Source of the DNA: Acidimicrobiia bacterium
GTDB lineage: Bacteria; Actinomycetota; Acidimicrobiia; Acidimicrobiales; Iamiaceae
Assembly: GCA_019247975.1 (NCBI GenBank)
Contig: JAFBAD010000291.1
Coordinates: forward strand, 1-13,199
Reading direction: 5' to 3'
DNA length: 13,199 bases
Shown here: positions 6,441-11,678 of the stretch, in pieces
Layout of the letters: every line of letters starts with the position of its first letter
How positions within the stretch are numbered: position 1 is the stretch's first letter
Program-made: the position numbers and the translations under genes
The notes under the pieces: generated by a model
Told to the model about the DNA's origin: nothing
What the model saw: the letters and a program-made list of their open reading frames with translations, nothing else
Databases searched by the model: none

Positions 6441-7820
6441 ATGCCCGACACCCCTTGGCCCGGCGATGCGTGCTCGTTGGTGGATGCGTTCCGGCAGGGC
6501 GAGCGCTCGCCGGTCGAGGAGCTCGCCGCCAGCCTCGCCGCGATCGAGGCGAGCGACGTCAACGCGTTCACCTTCCTCGATCCCGACGGCGCCCGGGAGC
6601 GGGCGGTCGCGGCCGACGTCTCGAAGCCGTTCGGCGGCGTGCCCTTCGGCGTGAAGGAGCTGGAGTCGGTCGAGGGGTGGCCGCAGACCGAGGCGTCGCT
6701 CGTGTTCGCGGACCGCAAGGCCGCGCACACCGGCACGATGATCGAGCGGATCGTCGGCGACGGCGGCGCAAACCCGATCGGCCTGACGTTCGCGTCGGAG
6801 TTCGGCGGCCTCAACATCAGCGTGAACAAGCTCCACGGCGTGTGCCACAACCCGTGGCAGCACGGGAAGACCGCGGGCGGTTCGTCGGGTGGCAGCGCTT
6901 CGGCGGTGGCGGGCCGGCTGGTCTCGATTGCGTCAGGCGGCGACGGCGGAGGGTCGATCCGCATCCCGGCCGGCTTCAACGGCCTCGTCGGCATGAAGGG
7001 CACCGCGGGCCGGATCCCGCGCGGGCCGAAGACGCTCATCCACCCGATGACCGTCGTGATCGGGTGCCTCGCCCGATCAGTGCGCGATGTCTGCCGCTGG
7101 TTCGACGTCGCCAACGGCTTCGACGCGCGCGACCCCTACTCGCTCCCCCGCGTCGAGGGCTGGGAGCGCGACCTCGGCACGTACGACGTGCGCGGCAAGC
7201 GGGTCGCGATCGCCCCGACGCTCGGCAACGCGATCGTGCGTGACGAGGTGCAGGAGCGGGTGGTCGCCGCAGCCGAGGCACTGGCCCGCGACGCCGGGCT
7301 CGAGGTGGTCGACGTCGACATCGCGCTGCCGACGCTCGACGTCACGTGGGCGATGGCCAACCTCGCCGGCCTGAAGATGGAGCTCGGCGACCTCTGGCCC
7401 GACTGCAAGGACGACCTGACGACGTCGATCGCGTTCGGCGTCGAGATGGCGACCGCGATGACCACCCTCGACGTGGTCGCAGCCGGCGAGCGGTCCCGCA
7501 CCGAGTCGAACGAGGCGATGGCCGACGTGTTCGACCAGGTCGACTTCGTGATGTGCGCGACGAACCCCGACGTGGCCTTCCCGGCCGAGATCGAGGTGAA
7601 CTCGCGTGTCGGCGACCTGTCCGTCGCGGTCGGCAACAACGGGGCGCTGACGATCCCGGCGAACGTCAGCGGCAACCCGGCCATCTCGATCCCGGTCGAG
7701 CCGTTCGAGGGCCTACCGGTGGGCCTGCAGGTGATCGGCCGCCACCACCAGGACGCCCTGCTCCTCGACCTCGCGCGGATCGTGGAGCAGGAACGTCCCT
7801 GGCCGTTGGTGGTCGGCTAG
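6441..7820 (+). CDS. amidase signature family hydrolase
   Basis: A 459-aa cytosolic amide hydrolase with the Ser-cisSer-Lys triad of the amidase signature family. Lys72 lies in FGVKELE; the Gly/Ser-rich motif is GGSSGGS (146-152) with likely cis-Ser148; the nucleophile is Ser172 in GGDGGGSIRIPAGFNG, 24 residues after Ser148 as in GatA. KGTAGRIP and a C-terminal NVSGNPAISIPV...LPVGLQVIG block complete the fold. The length fits single-domain amidases (450-500 aa). It is probably not the GatA subunit of Glu-tRNA amidotransferase, since no gatB or gatC is nearby and the sequence between motifs diverges; the substrate is unknown. ATG 6441 is chosen because the TACGGT hexamer lies 7 nt upstream. 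It diverges from the thioesterase and overlaps the convergent protease by 4 bp (CTAG 7817-7820). Confidence 0.9.
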   Translation: MPDTPWPGDACSLVDAFRQGERSPVEELAASLAAIEASDVNAFTFLDPDGARERAVAADVSKPFGGVPFGVKELESVEGWPQTEASLVFADRKAAHTGTMIERIVGDGGANPIGLTFASEFGGLNISVNKLHGVCHNPWQHGKTAGGSSGGSASAVAGRLVSIASGGDGGGSIRIPAGFNGLVGMKGTAGRIPRGPKTLIHPMTVVIGCLARSVRDVCRWFDVANGFDARDPYSLPRVEGWERDLGTYDVRGKRVAIAPTLGNAIVRDEVQERVVAAAEALARDAGLEVVDVDIALPTLDVTWAMANLAGLKMELGDLWPDCKDDLTTSIAFGVEMATAMTTLDVVAAGERSRTESNEAMADVFDQVDFVMCATNPDVAFPAEIEVNSRVGDLSVAVGNNGALTIPANVSGNPAISIPVEPFEGLPVGLQVIGRHHQDALLLDLARIVEQERPWPLVVG

Positions 7821-8695
7821 AGCGCGACCGGCACGAGCCCGATGAGGCTCGGGGTCCACGGCTGCGTGCCGTTGACCAGCTGCACACCGCTGAACGCCGC
7901 GGCGTGGGTGTGCATGTAGTTCAGGATGTGGCCGAGGTCCGACACGTTGTTGCTGGCGGGCAGCGGAGCGAGCGCGAGTGTCGAGAGCACGCCGATGGCC
8001 TGGCCCTGGGCGTTGAGGAAGCCGCTGCCGGAGTCGCCCGGGATGCCCGGGGTCACCGTGTAGACGGCGTGGGTCCAGCCGTTGCCGTCGTCTCCGAGGC
8101 TGATGCCGGTCTTCGGGCTGAGCAGGGTGACGCCGCCGCGCAGCTCGGAGTTGCCGTAGCTGTACACGCGGTCGCCGGCCGCGGTCGCACCACCGACGCC
8201 GGTCGGGCCGCCGTAGGTCGGCACGGACGGGTTGACGTTGGCGGCGTCGGCCGGGTCGAGCTTGATCAGCGCGATGTCGTTGTACGCGCAGGCGTCCGGG
8301 TCGGTCTCACCCAGCGACTGCATCGTGAGCCACGAGTTGTAGACCATCGTCCCGGGGTGGCTGGCGCCGGTCACGTCGACCGGGGTGCCGATCGGGAGCG
8401 AGCCCGAGGTGCAGCCGTCGGTCTCGGTGTTGCCCCCGGTGCCCGAGCAGTGCGCGGCCTGGCCGATGTAGGTGTCCGAGCCCTGCGTGAAGATGAAGTT
8501 GGCGGTGCACTGGGCACCGGCGGTGAAGGTCTGCACGCCGGGGTGGATGGGGGCGGTGGCCGCCGGCGCCCAGGCCTCGGCGGACGAGGCGGGGATGACG
8601 AAGGAGACGAGCGCCGCGAGGCAGAGCGCCGCGCTCGTCAGGAGGGGGAAGCGTTTGCGCATGGCCCACTGTGTTTCCCGCCCGGGACGTGACAT
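7817..8695 (-). CDS. secreted trypsin-like (S1) serine protease
   Basis: A 292-aa exported protease of the chymotrypsin fold. The triad is complete: His82 in GQAAHCSG, Asp140 in YNDIALIKL, Ser222 in GIPGDSGSGF. Four Cys (63, 83, 95, 136) in the mature part could form disulfides; Cys83 follows the catalytic His as in trypsins. The N-terminus is a Sec-type signal: MRKRF basic region, hydrophobic core about 17-35, and a likely cleavage after AEA near 39-41. Two starts are possible. ATG 8695 is chosen because GAGGTGAGG stands just before it; ATG 8662 would give a tidier signal peptide but lacks a ribosome site. The catalytic domain has no added cell-wall or sorting domain. It is transcribed from the 112-bp divergent gap facing the small gene at 8808 and shares CTAG stop bases with the amidase. 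Confidence 0.9.
   Translation of the reverse strand: MSRPGRETQWAMRKRFPLLTSAALCLAALVSFVIPASSAEAWAPAATAPIHPGVQTFTAGAQCTANFIFTQGSDTYIGQAAHCSGTGGNTETDGCTSGSLPIGTPVDVTGASHPGTMVYNSWLTMQSLGETDPDACAYNDIALIKLDPADAANVNPSVPTYGGPTGVGGATAAGDRVYSYGNSELRGGVTLLSPKTGISLGDDGNGWTHAVYTVTPGIPGDSGSGFLNAQGQAIGVLSTLALAPLPASNNVSDLGHILNYMHTHAAAFSGVQLVNGTQPWTPSLIGLVPVAL
7834..7851 (+). terminator. hairpin after the amidase stop, inside protease coding sequence
   Basis: CGAGCC (7834-7839) and GGCTCG (7846-7851) form a 6-bp stem with a 6-nt loop, 14 bases past the amidase TAG. No T-tract follows. Possible amidase terminator embedded in the convergent gene; a chance dyad is also plausible at this GC content. Confidence 0.3.
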
Positions 8696-8807
8696 ACGCC
8701 TCACCTCGGGCGAAAAGTCCCTCTTTCGGGGGAAATGTTGCTGCAGGAACGGGTGTTCGCTCAGGTGACCCCGGAAAACTGTCAGACCCCCTGAGGATGA
8801 TGCAGGC
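8696..8807. promoter_or_regulatory. divergent control region of protease and small gene
   Basis: The protease ribosome site is GAGGTGAGG on the minus strand (8699-8707). Upstream of it lie two direct repeats, TCGGGCGAAA (8706-8715) and TCGGGGGAAA (8726-8735), exactly 20 bp apart, and a near-palindrome GTTGCTGCAGGAAC (8737-8750) with one mismatched pair. These look like candidate operators. AGGTGA (8763-8768) could pair with the protease ribosome site in its mRNA leader. No clear -35/-10 pair was found, and the regulators are unknown. Confidence 0.35.
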
Positions 8808-8972
8808 ATGGCACGGCAACTCGCCCTCCTCGACACCCCACCCGAGTGGCACCTGACCGACGAGGCCCGTGAGGCGGGCCTGGCCGGTGTGGCCCGAGCC
8901 CGCGCTGCGCTCGCGGCAGCCGAGAAGGCCGCCGACGCCGAGCGCACCGTGGCCCGGCGCCCGGCCGCCTGA
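8808..8972 (+). CDS. small uncharacterised protein, 54 aa
   Basis: This short frame encodes a 54-residue protein, soluble and largely helical: an N-terminal QLALLDTPPEWHLTDEAR segment followed by EAGLAGVARARAALAAAEKAA, an Ala/Arg-rich helix, and a basic tail. The pattern W-x-L, then R-x-x-G-x-x-G-V-A-x-A-R-x-A-L resembles a recurring short actinobacterial hypothetical protein as I remember it; this is unverified. ATG 8808 is the only good start; a GAGG lies 11 nt upstream, which is far, and GATGAT ends 6 nt upstream, close to the leaderless spacing seen elsewhere. It is 27 bp ahead of the thiolase on the same strand. No function is proposed. The codon use (third positions nearly all G or C) supports a real gene. 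Confidence 0.6.
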   Translation: MARQLALLDTPPEWHLTDEAREAGLAGVARARAALAAAEKAADAERTVARRPAA

Positions 8973-8986
8973 GCCCTGGTGCGCCC

Positions 8987-8992
8987 TACGAT
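8987..8992 (+). promoter_or_regulatory. predicted -10 element of the thiolase gene (leaderless)
   Basis: TACGAT is followed by GCGGCCC (7 nt) and ATG 9000. No ribosome site precedes that ATG. This spacing decides in favour of 9000 over GTG 8979 and ATG 8991, both of which are in frame and one of which lies within the hexamer itself. Confidence 0.55.
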
Positions 8993-8999
8993 GCGGCCC

Positions 9000-10172
9000 A
9001 TGACCGACGTCGTGATCCTCGACGCCGTCCGCACCCCCGTCGGTAGGCGGGGCGGAGGGCTGTCCACCATGCACCCGGCCGACCTGCTGGCGGTCCCGCA
9101 GAAGGCCGTGTTCGAGCGCACCGGCGTCGATCCGGCCGCTGTCGGTCAGGTGGTCGGCGGCTGCGTGAGCCAGATCGGCGAGCAGGCCTTCAACATCGCC
9201 CGCACCGCCTGGCTGACCGCCGGCCTGCCCCTCACCGTCGCGGCCACCACGGTCGACTCGCAGTGCGGGTCCTCTCAGCAGGCCACCAACGTCGCCAGCT
9301 CGCTCGTCGGCTCGGGCACCGTCGACGTCGCCCTCGCCTGCGGCGTCGAGGTCATGAGCCGCATCCCGATCGGGTCGAACGCCAAGGGCGACTTCGGGCG
9401 GCCGATGCCGAAGTCGTACTTCCCGCAGTACGAGCCCACCTCCCAGTTCGAGGGGGCCGAGCGCATCGCCGAGAAGTGGGGCATCACCCGCTCCGACTGC
9501 GACCAGTTCGGGCTCACCAGCCAGGAGCGAGGCGCCCGCGCCTGGGCCGAAGGCCGCTTCGACGGCTCCATCGTCGAGGTGGATGCGCCCGACCTCGGTG
9601 ACGACGGCAAGCCGACCGGCACCACCCACCGCGTGGCACGCGACGAGGGCCTCCGCGAGACGTCGCTCGAGAAGCTCGCCACCCTCAAGCCCGTCGCCCG
9701 CGAGGACGGCGTTCACACGGCCGGTTCGTCGTCGCAGATCTCCGACGGCGCCGCTGCGGTCCTCATGGCCACCGCGGAGCGGGCGGCCGAGCTCGGCGTG
9801 AAGCCTCGGGCCAGGATCGTCGACACGTGCCTCGTCGGCGTCGACCCGGTGCTCATGCTGACCGGCCCGATCGACGCATCGGAGAAGCTCTTCTCCCGCA
9901 CCGGCCTCTCGTTGTCGGACATGGACGTCGTCGAGATCAACGAGGCGTTCGCGTCGGTCGTCCTCGCCTGGGCCCGTGAGCTCGGGTCGGACCTCGAGAA
10001 CGTGAACCCGAACGGCGGCGCGATCGCCCTGGGTCACCCGCTCGGGGGCACCGGCGCCGTGCTCATGACCAAGGCCGTGCACGAGCTCGAGCGCACCGGC
10101 GGCCGGTACGCGCTGGTCACAATGTGCTGCGGCGGTGGCCTCGGTACGGGCACCATCATCGAGCGCATCTGA
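9000..10172 (+). CDS. acetyl-CoA C-acyltransferase (thiolase)
   Basis: Thiolase of 390 aa, catalysing reversible cleavage of 3-ketoacyl-CoA or condensation of two acetyl-CoA. The start MTDVVILDAVRTPVGR is classic for the family. The acyl-accepting Cys89 is in VDSQCGSSQQA; the NEAFA motif is at 314-318; His346 is in IALGHPLGGTGA; and the second catalytic Cys is in MCCGGGLGTG (Cys376, with Cys377 beside it). All catalytic positions are therefore present. The sequence fits degradative or acetoacetyl-CoA thiolases of the FadA/AtoB group; the actinobacterial FadA5/FadA6 steroid-pathway enzymes are similar, but no steroid gene cluster is nearby, so substrate remains open. Predicted to be transcribed from its own leaderless promoter, with a small hairpin (10178-10191) after its TGA. 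It lacks an obvious functional link with the genes that follow. Confidence 0.93.
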   Translation: MTDVVILDAVRTPVGRRGGGLSTMHPADLLAVPQKAVFERTGVDPAAVGQVVGGCVSQIGEQAFNIARTAWLTAGLPLTVAATTVDSQCGSSQQATNVASSLVGSGTVDVALACGVEVMSRIPIGSNAKGDFGRPMPKSYFPQYEPTSQFEGAERIAEKWGITRSDCDQFGLTSQERGARAWAEGRFDGSIVEVDAPDLGDDGKPTGTTHRVARDEGLRETSLEKLATLKPVAREDGVHTAGSSSQISDGAAAVLMATAERAAELGVKPRARIVDTCLVGVDPVLMLTGPIDASEKLFSRTGLSLSDMDVVEINEAFASVVLAWARELGSDLENVNPNGGAIALGHPLGGTGAVLMTKAVHELERTGGRYALVTMCCGGGLGTGTIIERI

Positions 10173-10177
10173 CCTTC

Positions 10178-10191
10178 GCGGCTCCGGCCGC
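10178..10191 (+). terminator. GC-rich hairpin after the thiolase
   Basis: GCGGC (10178-10182), loop TCCG, GCCGC (10187-10191), starting 6 bases after the thiolase TGA and ahead of the nuclease ribosome site. The stem is short and no T-tract follows, so it is a candidate only. Confidence 0.35.
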
Positions 10192-10211
10192 CGAGCAACC
10201 GACGACCCATT

Positions 10212-10217
10212 GAGGAG
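10212..10217 (+). promoter_or_regulatory. ribosome binding site before ATG 10223
   Basis: GAGGAG stands 5 nt before ATG 10223. It argues for this distant start of the nuclease gene even though two palindromic repeats lie between the ATG and the signal-peptide core. Confidence 0.6.
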
Positions 10218-10222
10218 CATCG

Positions 10223-10834
10223 ATGCGGTCGCCCCCATCCGTTCTTGGTACGTCCGGCGCCCTCCACGGGCACCCGGCGTACCGAGAAGCAACCCGGATC
10301 CGTTCTTGGTACGTGCGGTGCCCTGTACGGGCACGCGGCGTACCGAGAACGGCGGCGCTCTTCGCGGCCCTCGCCATCGCGCTCGTCAGTGGCTGTGCGC
10401 ACCACGGCGCGCCGCCGGCCGGGGAGGGCGTGGTGGAGCGGGTGGTCGACGGTGACACCGTCGTGCTCGACCTGCCGGGCGGCGCCGAGAAGGTCCGCCT
10501 GATCGGCATCGACACGCCCGAGACGGTCAAGCCGAACACGCCGGTGCAGTGCTACGGCCCCGAGGCGTCGGCGCACACCAAGCACCTGCTCCCGCGCGGC
10601 ACCCAGGTCCTCGTGAAGCGTGACGCAGAAGCGCGGGACCACTTCGGCCGGCTGCTGCTCTACATCTGGCGCAAGAGCGACGACCGCTTCGTGAACCTGG
10701 ACCTCGCCACGGGCGGCTTCGCCCGACCGCTCGCCATCCCGCCGAACACCGCGCACGACGCCCAGTTCGAGGCCGCGGTCGACCAGGCCCGCTCCGCTGG
10801 TCGCGGCCTGTGGGGTCGCTGCGGCGGCCGGTAG
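10223..10834 (+). CDS. staphylococcal nuclease homologue, predicted lipoprotein
   Basis: A thermonuclease-like (SNase) protein that should cut DNA or RNA outside the membrane. From ATG 10223 it is 203 aa. A hydrophobic segment TAALFAALAIALVSGC (43-58) ends in a lipobox with Cys58, so it is probably lipid-anchored. The nuclease domain (about 68-203) has DGDTV with Asp78, RLIGIDTPE with Arg92, Asp97 and Glu100, and Arg143 in DHFGR, matching Asp21, Arg35, Asp40, Glu43 and Arg87 of the Staphylococcus enzyme. The first 42 residues are encoded by two tandem palindromic repeats and look non-native (Trp, Tyr and Arg rich). The only other in-frame start before the hydrophobic segment is GTG 10313, inside repeat copy 2, giving a normal 12-residue basic region but lacking a ribosome site. 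The ATG is kept for its GAGGAG; the true start is uncertain. Confidence 0.85.
   Translation: MRSPPSVLGTSGALHGHPAYREATRIRSWYVRCPVRARGVPRTAALFAALAIALVSGCAHHGAPPAGEGVVERVVDGDTVVLDLPGGAEKVRLIGIDTPETVKPNTPVQCYGPEASAHTKHLLPRGTQVLVKRDAEARDHFGRLLLYIWRKSDDRFVNLDLATGGFARPLAIPPNTAHDAQFEAAVDQARSAGRGLWGRCGGR
10237..10288. repeat. palindromic repeat element, copy 1
   Basis: A 52-bp unit, 47 of 52 bases identical to copy 2. Its ends form an 11-bp inverted repeat, TTCTTGGTACG with CGTACCGAGAA (one G-T wobble), and inner bases GCCC/GGGC pair around a TCCAC loop, so the whole unit can fold as one long hairpin. Spacer to copy 2 is 9 bp. Confidence 0.8.
10298..10349. repeat. palindromic repeat element, copy 2
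   Basis: Second 52-bp unit, offset 61 bp from copy 1. The outer stem is identical; the inner stem is GTGCCC/GGGCAC around TGTAC. Three of its five differences from copy 1 are C-to-G and two are C-to-T. It ends exactly where the nuclease's hydrophobic signal segment begins. Confidence 0.8.
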
Positions 10835-10837
10835 GGT
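10832..10837 (+). promoter_or_regulatory. predicted -10 element of the deacetylase gene (leaderless)
   Basis: TAGGGT is followed by CCGGAGC (7 nt) and ATG 10845. Its TAG is also the stop codon of the nuclease. The GGAG within the 7-nt spacer is too near the ATG to be a good ribosome site, so both readings remain possible. Confidence 0.45.
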
Positions 10838-10844
10838 CCGGAGC

Positions 10845-11678
10845 ATGGCGACCCTGGCCGAGCGGCTCGGCTTCGACGCCGACGACCGGCTGCTCATCAT
10901 CAACTGCGACGACCTCGGGTCGTCCCACGCGGCCAACTCGGGCGTGTTCGACGCGCTGCGCAACGGGCTGGCCACCAGCGCCACCCTGATGGTGCCGTGC
11001 CCCTGGGCCCGTGAGGCGGCGGCCCGCTACCGCGGCGAGGACGTCGGCGTGCACCTCACGTTGAACGCCGAGTACGAGCTGTACCGGTGGGGCCCGATCA
11101 CCCAGTCCCCGTCGCTGCTCGGCGGGGACGGCGGCTTCCCTCGAACCGTCGAGGACGTGTGGGAGCACGCCGACCTCGACGAGGTCCGGCGTGAGCTGCG
11201 GGCGCAGGTCGAGCGGGCGATCCTCTGGGGCTTCGACGTCACCCACCTCGACTCGCACATGGGCACGCTGCAGCTGCGGCCGGAGTTCTTCGACATCTAC
11301 CTCGATCTCGCGGTCGAGTTCGGCCTGCCCCTGCGGCTGTCGGGCGCGTCGACCGAGCGGATGGTCGGCTTCCCGTTCCGGAAGCTGGCCGAGGAGGAGG
11401 GGGTGGTCTTCCCCGACCACTTCGTGCTCGTGACCGGCGTCGGCAGCCGACGGTCGGTCGAGCGGGTGGTGGGCGACCTCCGCCCGGGCGTCACCGAGGT
11501 CTACGTCCACCCTGCGCTCGACACGCCCGAGCTGCGCGCGTTCGCGCCGGATTGGGCCGCCCGCGTCGACGACCACCAGCTGGTCACCACCGACTCGGAA
11601 CTGGCCATCACGCTCCAGCGGGCCGGTGTGCACCGCATCGGCTTCCGCCGCCTCCGCGAGCTCCAGCGCGCCGGTTAG
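10845..11678 (+). CDS. ChbG/HpnK (YdjC-like) carbohydrate deacetylase
   Basis: A 277-aa metal-dependent deacetylase of the YdjC family, which removes acetyl groups from N-acetylated sugars or hopanoid/chitooligosaccharide-like substrates. Visible motifs: IINCDDLGSS with Asp22/Asp23, the family's general base and metal ligand; an early helix with Asn31-Ser-Gly-Val-Phe typical of these proteins; GVHLTLN with His70; and THLDSHMG with His134, Asp136 and His138. Together these give the expected Asp-His-His metal site. A later VYVHPA segment fits the last conserved His. No signal peptide, so it acts in the cytosol. The length is close to the family norm (250-300). The upstream TAGGGT lies 7 nt before ATG 10845, overlapping the nuclease stop. 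Its own TAG overlaps the TAA of the convergent acetyltransferase. The sugar substrate is unknown and no glycan cluster is nearby. Confidence 0.87.
   Translation: MATLAERLGFDADDRLLIINCDDLGSSHAANSGVFDALRNGLATSATLMVPCPWAREAAARYRGEDVGVHLTLNAEYELYRWGPITQSPSLLGGDGGFPRTVEDVWEHADLDEVRRELRAQVERAILWGFDVTHLDSHMGTLQLRPEFFDIYLDLAVEFGLPLRLSGASTERMVGFPFRKLAEEEGVVFPDHFVLVTGVGSRRSVERVVGDLRPGVTEVYVHPALDTPELRAFAPDWAARVDDHQLVTTDSELAITLQRAGVHRIGFRRLRELQRAG

Noticed and set aside
6441..7820. GatA subunit of the Glu/Asp-tRNA amidotransferase
   Set aside because: The triad is shared by all amidase-signature proteins; there is no gatB or gatC here and the intervening sequence is unlike GatA.
8663..8695. Shorter protease start at ATG 8662
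   Set aside because: It gives a tidy MRKRF signal peptide but has no ribosome site, whereas ATG 8695 follows GAGGTGAGG. Kept as an alternative only.
8696..8807. c-di-AMP (ydaO-type) riboswitch before the secreted protease
   Set aside because: The leader is short and I could not find the conserved core segments of that riboswitch; only short repeats and a weak pairing are present.
8307..10334. 675-aa open frame on the minus strand across the protease start and thiolase
   Set aside because: It is the reverse-strand shadow of the thiolase and repeat region. It is low in hydrophobic order, rich in Arg/Gly/Ala and matches no family, while the thiolase has full catalytic motifs.
10237..10349. Possible CRISPR array
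   Set aside because: There are only two units, the unit is longer than a CRISPR repeat, has a full-length dyad and the single spacer is just 9 bp. No cas gene is near.
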